From Microbulbifer hainanensis (GTDB taxonomy: Bacteria; Pseudomonadota; Gammaproteobacteria; Pseudomonadales; Cellvibrionaceae), in contig NZ_JACZCR010000020.1 in NCBI RefSeq assembly GCF_014904735.1, forward strand, positions 62,001-126,000: a DNA stretch of 64,000 bases, written 5' to 3'. Of the stretch, positions 8,941 through 17,460 are shown piece by piece; the stretch's first letter is position 1; each line of letters opens with the position of its first letter. Under the pieces are notes generated by a model, which ran no database searches, had not been told where the DNA came from, and saw nothing but the letters and a program-made list of their open reading frames with translations. The translations under genes and the position numbers were made by a program.

Positions 8941-11019
8941 TTATCGAGAAATCGCTTCCAACTCGCCAGACTCAAAGTCTATTTGGACGACATAATTAAA
9001 CTTGGTTCCGAAAAGCTTTCCGTCGGACGCCGCTTCAGCATCCATGATACTGAGGTTACTGACCAGACCATTCCCGTAGTACTTGTGCGGCATTACGGAA
9101 CACGATTTTGTCTCCAGGTTGAATCGCATCAGGTAGTCCCCCGAGATCCAGATCAATGGGTTATTCGGATCCAGCACCATCGCTTGTACGGTGCCAACGC
9201 TGGGATCCATTGCGTTCCTTCCCTTATCTTCCAGGCAGCTATCCAGTAGCAGCGCGGTCGTGCCCGTGTCAGGGTCATAGGTACGCAATTGACCATTGCC
9301 CTGGGACAGGATGTACATAAGCCCGGAAGTATCGTCCAGCTCGACATCGACTGGCGCATCTATATCTGGCGATGAAAAAACGCCCGTCATATTATTCGTG
9401 GCCAAATCGATAGCCAATACCGAGTCCGAAGGGGCATCGGTCACCAGCAGGCGATTTCCGGCTTCGTCGAGACTTGCGCCGGTGAACTGGTATCCGCCGC
9501 CCGTCAATGGCGTAATGGTGCCATCCGCGAGTGCGACCACATAAACTTCATCGTCAAAAACCGCGAATATGCGACCTCCAGCGATATCGAGCACGAGGTC
9601 TTGCGCAACATAATTGTACGCTAGATTAAAGCGCGCCAGGGCAGTCCGATCGCCTGTTACCAGGTCGATTTCGAACAGGGTTTCGCCTGTGTTGCCCCCG
9701 TCGTCGAGTACAAACGCACGCTGGTTGGATTCATCCAGTTCAATCGCTCTGGGCGCCAACAAGTGCCTACCTGTGCCGATTCCATTCTCGGCAAACTCGA
9801 ACCGCTCACCGGTTTCGGTATCGACTGCGAAAATATAATCAAAACTGGAATCTCCGACGAGAATTCTATTGGTGGCTTTATCAAGTACTACAGATCCCAG
9901 TTGATCGATACCGAAGAGTTGCTCTTCAGATTCCAGTGACAGGACTTGCTGGGTACCCGCAGCGATGTCGGCCTTAGCAATGCCGTTGTAACCAACGACG
10001 TAAGCAGCGTTACTCCCTTCGCCGATAGTAACGCGGCTTGCATTCAGATTGAACGGTGCAGAAATGTCACTAACATCTGCACCGGCGTAGTCGATCAGGC
10101 TCAGATGGTCATCTCCGTCAGCACCTCCGGCCAATTGGCTGTTGATCGTCAGAATGCCGTTATCGGCAAGAGCAAAAGTGTCGGCCGCCACCTTCGCCCC
10201 GGACTGCGCGTATCCGTCAATTAACTTGGTCAAGCTGCCGTCGGCAAAGTCGTAGCGGAAAATGACGGTCCTGTTCTTGTCATAACTGATTGCTGACATG
10301 TACACCAGCATCAAGTACAGACTCGTATTGTCTGCGGATGCTTTTACATCGGTGATCATGGCATATGACCACTCTGCTGGATCGATGCTGAGGTTGGTGC
10401 CAAGCAGCAACCGCTGTACACCTGAACTCATATCAACAGCGGTCAGCTTCAACTGACTGTCTGAAATTTCCGGGCAGATAACTTCGTTCCGCGCTGGATT
10501 CAGGGCAAGAAGTCCACAGTAGGGGAAATTATCCGAGACAGAAATGAAGTCATAGCTGTCGTCATCGAGGCCCATGACGACGAACGGATTGTACCATCCC
10601 GCATCAGATGGCATCTGCCACAACTGCCCGATCAACCTGCGGTTGGCCGGATCAATCACGAAAGAAGTCGGCACTGCGCGGGTCTTGGTTTCAAAAGTAA
10701 CACTGACTTCGCAGTTCCCGGTGACACTGCCGGTGGTGTAAGTCAGGCCGTCCAGCGTGCCACCGCAGCCGCTAGCAGTACTGACCTGATAACCCGTTCT
10801 GGGTGTAATGGTGAATGCTACTGTATCTCCGCTTTCCACCGTCGCATTCGCTGGCACGATAGACCCGCCGAACTGGACAGCCGTTGATACCGAATATTGT
10901 GCCGGGTTGTTTGGTGGAGAAATCGTGTCATCGCCTCCACCGCTGCTGCCCCCACCGCCGCCACATGCCGTTAGGGATACACTGGTGGCTATTGCCGAGA
11001 AAATATTTTTCCAACCCAT
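8941..11019 (-). CDS. Lipoprotein with InlB-B-type repeat and beta-propeller
   Basis: 692-residue predicted lipoprotein. ATG at 11019 gives MGWKNIFSAIATSVSLTAC, whose lipobox LTAC places the lipidated Cys at residue 19, followed by a Gly/Ser linker. Residues about 40-115 resemble the divergent InlB B-repeat (VPANATVESGDTVAFTITPR, GYQVSTASGCGG). The remainder carries repeated blades such as NRILVGDSSFDYIFAVDTETG, NRLLVTDAPSDSVLAIDL and GLMYILSQGNGQLRTYDPDTG, typical of a seven- or eight-bladed propeller of the SMP-30/NHL kind. No enzyme signature is visible. The longer frame to 11085 would bury the signal peptide, so the internal ATG is preferred. Function unknown. Confidence 0.82.
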   Translation of the reverse strand: MGWKNIFSAIATSVSLTACGGGGGSSGGGDDTISPPNNPAQYSVSTAVQFGGSIVPANATVESGDTVAFTITPRTGYQVSTASGCGGTLDGLTYTTGSVTGNCEVSVTFETKTRAVPTSFVIDPANRRLIGQLWQMPSDAGWYNPFVVMGLDDDSYDFISVSDNFPYCGLLALNPARNEVICPEISDSQLKLTAVDMSSGVQRLLLGTNLSIDPAEWSYAMITDVKASADNTSLYLMLVYMSAISYDKNRTVIFRYDFADGSLTKLIDGYAQSGAKVAADTFALADNGILTINSQLAGGADGDDHLSLIDYAGADVSDISAPFNLNASRVTIGEGSNAAYVVGYNGIAKADIAAGTQQVLSLESEEQLFGIDQLGSVVLDKATNRILVGDSSFDYIFAVDTETGERFEFAENGIGTGRHLLAPRAIELDESNQRAFVLDDGGNTGETLFEIDLVTGDRTALARFNLAYNYVAQDLVLDIAGGRIFAVFDDEVYVVALADGTITPLTGGGYQFTGASLDEAGNRLLVTDAPSDSVLAIDLATNNMTGVFSSPDIDAPVDVELDDTSGLMYILSQGNGQLRTYDPDTGTTALLLDSCLEDKGRNAMDPSVGTVQAMVLDPNNPLIWISGDYLMRFNLETKSCSVMPHKYYGNGLVSNLSIMDAEAASDGKLFGTKFNYVVQIDFESGELEAISR

Positions 11020-11266
11020 ATGGACGCTCTTATTTAATTTTTGAATTATCGACGGTGTTTTATCATAACTCCTTTGATTACACATCGACCTGCAGGGAAT
11101 TTGGCGCCAAATAGATCAATACAGATTTGGTGTCGATTTAGACGGAAAAATATTAATTGAATTTTGGCAATTAGATTGAGTGAACGCATCAGCCGTTTCG
11201 CATCTGGCGACAGGCGAATCATTTTTCGCTGTTAGTCTGCTTGAATCTGTGCGCAATACTCGCACA

Positions 11267-12145
11267 TCACTGCGACATGGCAGCGCTCTGTGCGAACAAA
11301 TGGGTGACTCTGCTGGTAATGCAATCGTAGATGCTGGCATCCTTCATGGATCCAGTACACCACTGAACCGCGTACCAAAGCGCCGATAAATAACCGTAGA
11401 TTAATCGCCAGTGATCGAGTCGCATCTCGTCCAACTTCCCCACAGGTCGGTTCAAGTATTCCGCAATTAGCATTCGCTGTTGCTGTCTGTTCAACCCATG
11501 TTCTTTTGTTATAACCGCGAGCTCATAAAAAGGGTCACCCATGGCCGCGTACTCCCAGTCAATCGCGTAGAGATTTTCTCTATTGGCGACGATCAGATTC
11601 GTCATCACGAGATCGTTGTGGCATAGACAGTCGCTGTCACTTAGGGAATGCGCAACAGCAATATGTCGACGGACATTTTGGTCGAGCTCCCATAGTTTTT
11701 GGCAAAAGTCCGCGCGCCTGTTTATCGAGCGCCAGTAGTTCGCAATTTTTTCCTCAATATCCAGCCGAACATCAATGGCGGGCAACGCATGGATACGACG
11801 CAATAACTGTGCGAGCTGCTTCAATGAAGCCGCTTCTGGATCGCCCCACTGCCGCCCTTCGATAAAGCGTGTGACCAGATATTGGTGGTTGGGATCGCAG
11901 TAAATCACCGGGGCGCAGATTCCGGCTGAGTCGGCGCAGCGCAGGGCAGCAGCCTCGGCACTGCGATTCAAATCGAGTGCATCGCTGATCGGGGAGTTCC
12001 GGCGTAGTACCAGCCGCTCACCGTTTGCTTCGATCAGGAAGCTGCGGTTGGTCAAGCCGCCGGTCAGGGGTCGCAGCAGGCTGGGTCGGACGCGACTCCA
12101 GCGCTGCCAGTCAGGCGGAATGATTTCGGACTCCGGCGCATTCAT
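11267..12145 (-). CDS. thiK: APH/choline-kinase-fold kinase, probable thiamine kinase
   Basis: 292-residue aminoglycoside-phosphotransferase-fold kinase. N-lobe LRPLTGGLTNRSFLIEANG is followed by the catalytic loop CHNDLVMTNLIV and the metal-binding IDWEYAAMGDPFYELA. The family includes choline and ethanolamine kinases and ThiK (YcfN). Context decides: it is the last gene of a TPP-riboswitch-controlled operon with a thiamine-type permease, where phosphorylation would trap imported thiamine. That substrate is inference. ATG at 12145 lies 11 nt after the pnuT stop; its ribosome site is weak and an overlapping upstream GTG at 12214 cannot be excluded. Confidence 0.8.
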   Translation of the reverse strand: MNAPESEIIPPDWQRWSRVRPSLLRPLTGGLTNRSFLIEANGERLVLRRNSPISDALDLNRSAEAAALRCADSAGICAPVIYCDPNHQYLVTRFIEGRQWGDPEAASLKQLAQLLRRIHALPAIDVRLDIEEKIANYWRSINRRADFCQKLWELDQNVRRHIAVAHSLSDSDCLCHNDLVMTNLIVANRENLYAIDWEYAAMGDPFYELAVITKEHGLNRQQQRMLIAEYLNRPVGKLDEMRLDHWRLIYGYLSALWYAVQWCTGSMKDASIYDCITSRVTHLFAQSAAMSQ

Positions 12146-12155
12146 GTCGTTAATG

Positions 12156-12827
12156 TCACGGCTCCAGAGCGACAGTAGCGGGTTGTCCCCGGCCTTGAGG
12201 CGACAGTGGGCCACCAGCCTGTTCCCGCTGGTAGATGTCCAGCCACTGGAAGTAGCCGAAGATTACAATGATCACATAGAGCACAAACAATAGGGCGGTC
12301 AGGTAGAGGCCTCTGTCGATATACAGATAGATGGACACTCCATCGAACAGAACCCAGTAGAGCCAGTTTTCCAGGACTTTGCGCGTGACCATATAGGTGG
12401 TGATCACGGCACCCCAGGTGGTGAACGAATCGAGGAAAGGACGGGCGGCGCTGGTGGACGAACTCAGCACGGTGCCGAACAGCAGCGTCAGCACCCCCAC
12501 CGCGGCGAAGGCGAGCAGGTGGGTGCGCAGCGGCCAGCGATGTATCTGCAGGTCCTGCTGTTTGTCGCTGTGGAAGCGCCATTGCCACCAGCCGTAAACA
12601 GCCATCAACAAGTAGAACACCTGCAACGCGGATTCCATCAGCAGACTGACGTCCCAGAACAGGAACAGGTAGATCGCGGTACTGATAAAGGCCGCGTACC
12701 AGCAGCTGATCTCTTCCTTCATCGCCAACAGCAGGTAGGCCAGCGCCAGGATAACTGCGACGATCTCCCAGCCGGACATCGCCGCAAAGGCGCTGGCAAT
12801 GGCGCTGCCGATGTCGTTATCAAACAT
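12156..12827 (-). CDS. pnuT: PnuC-family transporter, probable thiamine permease PnuT
   Basis: 223-residue integral membrane protein with about seven hydrophobic segments (WEIVAVILALAYLLLA, ALQVFYLLMAVYGWWQWRFH, FAAVGVLTLLFGTVL, ALLFVLYVIIVIFGYFQW). The WxxW/YGWWQW motif is the signature of PnuC-type vitamin facilitators. TPP-riboswitch-linked members (PnuT) carry thiamine rather than nicotinamide riboside. ATG at 12827 overlaps the end of the upstream YqgV-like gene by 8 bp, implying translational coupling. The C-terminal tail after DIYQ is soluble. Substrate assignment rests on the operon. Confidence 0.88.
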   Translation of the reverse strand: MFDNDIGSAIASAFAAMSGWEIVAVILALAYLLLAMKEEISCWYAAFISTAIYLFLFWDVSLLMESALQVFYLLMAVYGWWQWRFHSDKQQDLQIHRWPLRTHLLAFAAVGVLTLLFGTVLSSSTSAARPFLDSFTTWGAVITTYMVTRKVLENWLYWVLFDGVSIYLYIDRGLYLTALLFVLYVIIVIFGYFQWLDIYQREQAGGPLSPQGRGQPATVALEP

Positions 12828-13083
12828 CTTGATTTTCCGGCGCCAGGTCGCCGTCGATAAATTTACACACAAAAATGGCGCGGCCGAACTGTTCGTAGGA
12901 CGCGCGCATTTCCTGTTTCAGCACATCCATCAGCTGGTCGTAGTCGCCGAATACCTGGGTGCTCATGGTATTGGTGATGACCCGCAGCTGCGGGTGCTGG
13001 TTCAGGCGATCGATAAAATTCTGGATCGCGGGAATGTACTCATCCTTCAATGGGTACATGCTGATTTCGACGGAGAGTTTCAT
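12820..13083 (-). CDS. Thiamine-binding YqgV/MTH1187-family protein
   Basis: 87-residue small protein of the COG0011/DUF77 family, relatives of the YkoF thiamine-binding domain. It starts MKLSVEISMYPLKDEY with the typical ferredoxin-like pattern continuing to LRVITNTMSTQVFGDY and AIFVCKFI. ATG at 13083 follows GAGGAA. It lies 75 bp after the TonB-receptor gene and overlaps pnuT, so it belongs to the thiamine operon. Members bind thiamine or related compounds; its exact role, for example a cytoplasmic binder passing substrate to the kinase, is inferred. Confidence 0.87.
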   Translation of the reverse strand: MKLSVEISMYPLKDEYIPAIQNFIDRLNQHPQLRVITNTMSTQVFGDYDQLMDVLKQEMRASYEQFGRAIFVCKFIDGDLAPENQDV

Positions 13084-13158
13084 CGTTGATTCCTCGCGGT
13101 AGTCCGCGGACAGGTGGGGCGGTTCAATTCCAATCGGGCCACCCACCTGCGCAAAGGG

Positions 13159-15300
13159 TTAAAAGGTATAGGTACCGGTGACACCCGCCACGCGCGGCTC
13201 GCCGAACTGGTAGTAGGTTTCCGGCGCATAACCGTTGGCGGGGTTGTTGCCGAACTGGTTGCTGAAGTAGAAGCCACGAGTGTAGTAATCCTCATCGGTC
13301 AGGTTTCTGCCCCAGAGGGAGACATCCCAGTTACTACCCGTGTAGGTCAGGCGCGCGTTCAGCAGCTCGTAGGCTTTCGACTTCTCGTCGTGGCTGTTGG
13401 AGAAGTAGTAGCTGTCTTTGCCCTCGACCTCCAGGCGCAGGACCAGTTGCGGCAGCAGCGAAATTTCCGTGCCGGTGAAGAATTGGTAGTTGGGTGCCTG
13501 GGCCACGTCGCGGCCATCGAGATCCACCGGGGCCAGCGCAATGCCGTTGTAGTCATCCCGCGCATCCACATGGGACGTGCTGACGAAGTCGACGAATTCC
13601 GCGTTCAACCAGCCCAGCGACGCGAACAGGCGCAGGGAATCTGTGGGCAGATAGTTCAGTTCCACTTCCACGCCGGTGGTCTCACCGCCGGCGGCATTGG
13701 TGAGGTAGTCGTCGAAAGAAAAATCACTCGGATCGAAAATCGACTGCTTGGCCTGCACGTCGCTGCGGTCCTGATAGAAGGCCGCCAGTTGTGCCTGCAG
13801 GCGGCTGTCCAGCCAGTTGCCCTTGAGGCCGAGTTCGTAATTGAGCAGGTGTTCGGTGTCGAACGCAAACTCGTCGCTGCTGATGGCCGGGTTGGTGGCG
13901 GAGGCCGAAATGATACTGGCATTGATGCCGCCGGCCTTGTAGCCACGGGAGACCGTCGCGTAGACCAGGGTGTTGTCACTGTAGTGGTATTCCAGCGTGA
14001 TGTTGCCGCCCCACAGGTCTTCGCTCTTGTCGGAATCCACAGCGAGGGAATCCGCGTAGTCGGCATCGCGCCGCTCGAGCCGCAAGCCGGTGATCAGGTT
14101 GATGGCATTGCTGAGTTCTGTGTTGAGCTGGCCGTAGACAGCGGCGTTCTGCGTATCGAACTGGCTGGTAAAACTGCGGTTGCGCTCGAGGCCCTCGCTT
14201 TCATCGCGGAAATAGACCCCGGCTACCCAGCTGCTGCGACCGTTGAATAGCTTTGAGGCCTGCGTCGACAGCAGGCGCAGGTCGGCACTGACATTGTCCT
14301 TGTCGCGCAGGTAGTTGTCGGTGGAGCTGTACTCCCAGGGGTGGAAGCCGACATAAGTCCAGTCTTCGTCGTAGCCGTACTCGGTATCGGAACTGGCGGT
14401 GCTGAGTGTGCCTTTCACGGTGAACAGTTCGCTGCCGCTCCACTGGGCGATCACCGAGCCGGCCAGGGTTTCCTGCCGGTCCCAGCCGGGCTGGTCGGAC
14501 AGGGTTTCGCGGGTGTTATACAGCGAGAAGGCGTCGTAGCCGTTGTCGGTGTCGATATAGAGTGCGGTGAAATCCAACTGCAGATCGTCATTCGGCTGGT
14601 AGCGCAGTTTTCCGCGCGCCACCGACTCGTCGATACCGTTGGTATCACTGCGGCCGAGGTAGGTGTTGTCTATGTAGCCGTCGGACTGCTGCTTGCGCGC
14701 GGCGAGGCGGTAACTCAGCTTGTCCGTTAGCGCGCCGCCACCAGCCGCGGACAGAGCGCGGCCGTTGTACCGCGATGCCTCCGCGGAAACACTCGCTTCG
14801 GATTCGGTCGTGGGCGCGCGACTGGTCATGCTGATCAGGCCGGCCAGCGCGTTGGCGCCATAAGCGGTGCCCTGGGGCCCGCGCAGGATTTCCACCCGAT
14901 CCATATCCAGGGTGCTGGCGGCCAGGCCGAGGCCGGTGAAATCGATGCCGTCGATAATCAGGCCGACGGACGGATTGACCGGATCGATAAACTGGCTGCG
15001 CTCGCCGATACCGCGAATCTGTACAAAGCGGCCGCGGGAGGCGCCGGCGGCGAAATTGACGTTGGGAGCCAGGTTCAGCAGCTGGTCGAGATTGCCGGCG
15101 CCGCGGGCACTAATCGCGGCCGTGTCGAGAACGCTGACGCTGGTGGGGATATCGAGCTGGTTCGCAATGCGCAGCTGGCTGGTGACAATGACTTCTTCGA
15201 GGGCTTTGTTTTCAGACTCGGCCGCGGTCACCTGTCCCGCAGACAGGCAGGCAAGGCTGATTGACCAGGCAAGCGGTTTTATTCTCGATAGTTGATTCAT
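13159..15300 (-). CDS. TonB-dependent outer-membrane receptor, probably for thiamine
   Basis: 713-residue receptor. Signal peptide to about VTAAES, TonB box-like LEEVIVTS, a plug domain (DIPTSVSVLDTAAISARG, RGIGERSQFIDPVNPSVG, VEILRGPQGTAYGANA) and a 22-strand barrel ending in the aromatic GVTGTYTF. Substrate is inferred from the TPP riboswitch directly upstream and from the downstream thiamine-binding protein, PnuT-type permease and kinase. TonB-dependent thiamine receptors behind TPP riboswitches are known in several Gram-negative groups. The 5' untranslated part between aptamer and ATG is about 68 nt. Confidence 0.92.
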   Translation of the reverse strand: MNQLSRIKPLAWSISLACLSAGQVTAAESENKALEEVIVTSQLRIANQLDIPTSVSVLDTAAISARGAGNLDQLLNLAPNVNFAAGASRGRFVQIRGIGERSQFIDPVNPSVGLIIDGIDFTGLGLAASTLDMDRVEILRGPQGTAYGANALAGLISMTSRAPTTESEASVSAEASRYNGRALSAAGGGALTDKLSYRLAARKQQSDGYIDNTYLGRSDTNGIDESVARGKLRYQPNDDLQLDFTALYIDTDNGYDAFSLYNTRETLSDQPGWDRQETLAGSVIAQWSGSELFTVKGTLSTASSDTEYGYDEDWTYVGFHPWEYSSTDNYLRDKDNVSADLRLLSTQASKLFNGRSSWVAGVYFRDESEGLERNRSFTSQFDTQNAAVYGQLNTELSNAINLITGLRLERRDADYADSLAVDSDKSEDLWGGNITLEYHYSDNTLVYATVSRGYKAGGINASIISASATNPAISSDEFAFDTEHLLNYELGLKGNWLDSRLQAQLAAFYQDRSDVQAKQSIFDPSDFSFDDYLTNAAGGETTGVEVELNYLPTDSLRLFASLGWLNAEFVDFVSTSHVDARDDYNGIALAPVDLDGRDVAQAPNYQFFTGTEISLLPQLVLRLEVEGKDSYYFSNSHDEKSKAYELLNARLTYTGSNWDVSLWGRNLTDEDYYTRGFYFSNQFGNNPANGYAPETYYQFGEPRVAGVTGTYTF

Positions 15301-15368
15301 GGTTCTCTCTCAGTGGAAACAGAGTGAAAGAGACCCGGAGTGCGACGGAGGAGGAATTTCAAAGACTA

Positions 15369-15590
15369 CCTATTCCTACGCCGGTATTAACCGGATCAGG
15401 TTCAAGGGTTTGCTCGTGGAGCATCTCAGGCTTTAACAGTCGCTTCATAACGTAGCGAGCGGGTGTCTGGTGGTGGTCACCGGAGCGCAGGAAGCGGAAT
15501 GTACATAAGTACATGAGCACTTCGAGCACCGCTGATCGCCGCCAGGCGCACGCGCAGTCGTTATGAAGTGGCTTTTAGCCACCCCTTAGG
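15369..15590 (-). promoter_or_regulatory. TPP (THI-box) riboswitch with an enlarged P3 arm
   Basis: Reading leftward: P1 CCTA, P2 AAGGGGT, P3 opening GGCT, then an inserted element of about 142 nt, P3 closing AGCC, the invariant CTGAGATG, a small GCTC/GAGC hairpin, ACCCTTGAACCTGATCCGG, and TTAATACCGGCGTAGGAA, with TAGG closing P1. These conserved blocks match the thiamine-pyrophosphate aptamer almost base for base. Binding of TPP would shut off the thiamine-uptake operon. No clear terminator lies between aptamer and start codon, so control may be translational or Rho-linked. The insertion affects only the peripheral P3 tip. Confidence 0.93.
15435..15576. repeat. MITE-like element inserted in the riboswitch P3 arm
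   Basis: About 142 bp bounded by inverted ends: left CGCTTCATAACG (15441-15452) and right CGTTATGAAGTG (15559-15570), 11 of 12 complementary, with weaker similarity extending to about 18 bp. Internal blocks GTAGCGAGCGGGTG and CGCCGCCAGGCGCACGCGCAG recur in the element at 17367-17460. The middle holds GTACATAAGTAC. There is no coding capacity. GGCTTT occurs on both sides (15429-15434 and 15570-15575), a possible but not clean target duplication. Confidence 0.75.
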
Positions 15591-15603
15591 TTTTGCGGGC
15601 GGG

Positions 15604-15633
15604 ATAATAGCAGAAGTTCTGCCGACGAGTCAC
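15604..15633 (-). promoter_or_regulatory. Candidate sigma-70 promoter of the thiamine operon
   Basis: On the minus strand, -35-like GTGACT (15628-15633) and -10-like TATTAT (15604-15609) are 18 nt apart; transcription would start just upstream of the TPP aptamer. The -10 box is good and the -35 moderate. Confidence 0.5.
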
Positions 15634-15640
15634 AGAATGC

Positions 15641-15678
15641 AAAAAGCCCCGACAGCGTCACCACTGCCGGGGCTTTTT
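15641..15678 (-). terminator. Intrinsic terminator after the alkaline phosphatase gene
   Basis: Stem AAAGCCCCG(A)/(C)CGGGGCTTT with a T-run on each strand, between the phosphatase stop (15696) and the thiamine-operon promoter. It isolates the riboswitch from readthrough. Confidence 0.85.
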
Positions 15679-15695
15679 CGCGATTGCCGCGCCAG

Positions 15696-17273
15696 TTATT
15701 CCGGCAGCAGGCCGCCGGCGTGCACCATCACATGGAAGATCAGGTTCTGTTCGTGGGTACCGGTGAGCAGGTCGGCGCTGGGGCCGCGCGCCCAGATGCC
15801 CACGTCCTCGCCGGAGTGGGTTTCGCCATCGCGGGGCACCAGTACTTCCTGGTGGTAACCGGGCGCGGTGGTGTCCACATCGGCGTGCTCGATGCGACCG
15901 GCGCGGGTGGGCATGTCGTAGCGGGCGTCCGCGTCTGTTTCATCACCCAGGTCGGCATAGCCCTTGCCGTTGGCATAGTGGATGGTGGTGTAGGGTTTGC
16001 CGTCCTCCGCCAGCTCCGGCTTTTCCTGCGGCTGGCCGTGTGCGTCATTGCCCACCACCAGGCCCAGAATCGGGTTGCCGCGAGTGGCGTAGCCGGACAT
16101 GGTAAGCGAGTGGCTGTGATCGGCGGTGACGACGATCAGCGTATCGCGGGGATCGGTCTTGTCCATCGCCACCTGCACCGCGCGGGCAAACTCGGCGGTC
16201 TCATTTAGCGCGTTGTAGGCATTGCCGGCGTGGTTGGCGTGGTCGATACGGCCACCCTCGATCACGAGGAAATAGCCATCCTTGTGCTTCTGCAGCAGGT
16301 CGATGCCCTTGGCCGTCATCTGCGACAGGGATGGCTCGCCGGCCTTGTCGTTTTTGCGGTCCGCCTCGTAGTGCATGTGCGACGGATCGAACAGCGCCAG
16401 CAACTTGTCGGTGTGGGCGCTATCCAGTTTGTCGAATCCCTTCTCGTCGGCAATATAGTGCGCGCGCAGCGGGCCGCCGGCGTAGCGCTTCTTCCACTCG
16501 TCGACCAGGTTGCGGCCGTCCATCCGCTTGCCGTGCGCACCCTCTTTATCGGTGAAATTTTCCGGCAGGAAGTTGCGGCGGCCGCCGCCCATCAGCAGGT
16601 CGAGGCCGTTGCCGGGCTGGAAGGCCACGAACTGCGCGGCGATATCAACACAGCCTTTGGGCGCGGCGTACTCCCAGTCGCGCTCGGCGACATTGGCATA
16701 GGTGGCACCCGGGGTAGCATGGGTGACCCGCGCGGTGGTGATGACGCCAGTGCCCTTGCCATCCAGCGCCGCCAGTTTCAGCGCGCTGTTGAGTTCGTGA
16801 CCGCGACTACCAGCACAGTCTCCGCGCAGCACATTCTGGTCCACGCTGAGCACGCCGGCGCGGGTTTTGACCCCGGTCATGATCGCGCTCATGGTGCCGG
16901 CGGAATCCGGCACCTGCTGGTTGGTGTTGTAGGTCTTGATCAGGCCGCTGTAGGGCAGGCGCTCGAAGCTGAGCAGGTTCTCTTCACCGCTCTTGCCCTG
17001 CTGCTGGCCGGCAAAGATGCGCCCGGCGGTGACGGTGGAGATACCCATGCCGTCACCAAGGAACAGGATGATATTTTTCGCCGCGCCGCGCTTGTGGTTG
17101 ACCTGGCGCTGCTCGGCCTGCTGCAACACCTTTTCCGCGTCGGCATACCAGTGGCTGTTGAGCTGGTTCGCTGGCAGAACCGCCTTGTCCGCGGCGGGTT
17201 CAGCGACGCTGGCGCTGCAGGCGCCGAGTACTGCCGCGGCAGATAGCACCGCGGCGAGATGTTTCTGAATCAT
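15696..17273 (-). CDS. phoA: Alkaline phosphatase, PhoA family, probable lipoprotein
   Basis: Releases inorganic phosphate from phosphomonoesters outside the cytoplasm. 525 residues. The signal ends with lipobox LGAC (Cys19), so the enzyme is probably lipid-anchored, unlike soluble E. coli PhoA. Metal and catalytic motifs are present: LGDGMG (Asp74), the nucleophile Ser124 in VPDSAGTMSA, GGRIDHANH, VTADHSHS and, near the end, GETHSGEDVG. A second phosphatase (PhoX type) lies two genes upstream, suggesting a phosphate-acquisition cluster. The leader contains the half-site GTCATGAAA about 85-93 bp before ATG, also found upstream of phoX. Confidence 0.93.
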   Translation of the reverse strand: MIQKHLAAVLSAAAVLGACSASVAEPAADKAVLPANQLNSHWYADAEKVLQQAEQRQVNHKRGAAKNIILFLGDGMGISTVTAGRIFAGQQQGKSGEENLLSFERLPYSGLIKTYNTNQQVPDSAGTMSAIMTGVKTRAGVLSVDQNVLRGDCAGSRGHELNSALKLAALDGKGTGVITTARVTHATPGATYANVAERDWEYAAPKGCVDIAAQFVAFQPGNGLDLLMGGGRRNFLPENFTDKEGAHGKRMDGRNLVDEWKKRYAGGPLRAHYIADEKGFDKLDSAHTDKLLALFDPSHMHYEADRKNDKAGEPSLSQMTAKGIDLLQKHKDGYFLVIEGGRIDHANHAGNAYNALNETAEFARAVQVAMDKTDPRDTLIVVTADHSHSLTMSGYATRGNPILGLVVGNDAHGQPQEKPELAEDGKPYTTIHYANGKGYADLGDETDADARYDMPTRAGRIEHADVDTTAPGYHQEVLVPRDGETHSGEDVGIWARGPSADLLTGTHEQNLIFHVMVHAGGLLPE

Positions 17274-17366
17274 TCCGTTACCCCCGAAAGCTAAGAAAAG
17301 AAATGCGCCAATTAGATAAGGGGCATATTACAGAAGCGTGACCAACCACAGAAACTTTTCATGACG

Positions 17367-17460
17367 AGAAGCTGTTTCATAGCGTAGCGAGCGGGTGGCT
17401 GGCGTACCAGCGCCGCCGAACGCCGCCAGGTGCACGCGCAGTAGCTATGAAATTGCTTCT
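17367..17460. repeat. Second MITE-like element, overlapping the cytochrome stop codon
   Basis: 94 bp bounded by AGAAGCTGTTTCATAGC and GCTATGAAATTGCTTCT (15 of 17 complementary). It shares GTAGCGAGCGGGTG and CGCCGCCAGGTGCACGCGCAG with the longer element in the TPP riboswitch but lacks its central section. Its right end supplies the first two bases (in plus-strand order) of the cytochrome gene's stop codon, so the transcript hairpin forms immediately after translation ends. It may serve as a 3' processing or termination structure. Confidence 0.72.

Noticed and set aside
13114..14250. 378-codon plus-strand frame opposite the TonB receptor
   Set aside because: Shadow of a receptor with clear plug and barrel features.
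17357..17365. GTCATGAAA upstream of phoA as a full Pho box
   Set aside because: Only one half-site matches; no second repeat at 11-bp spacing, so it was noted but not called as a separate feature.
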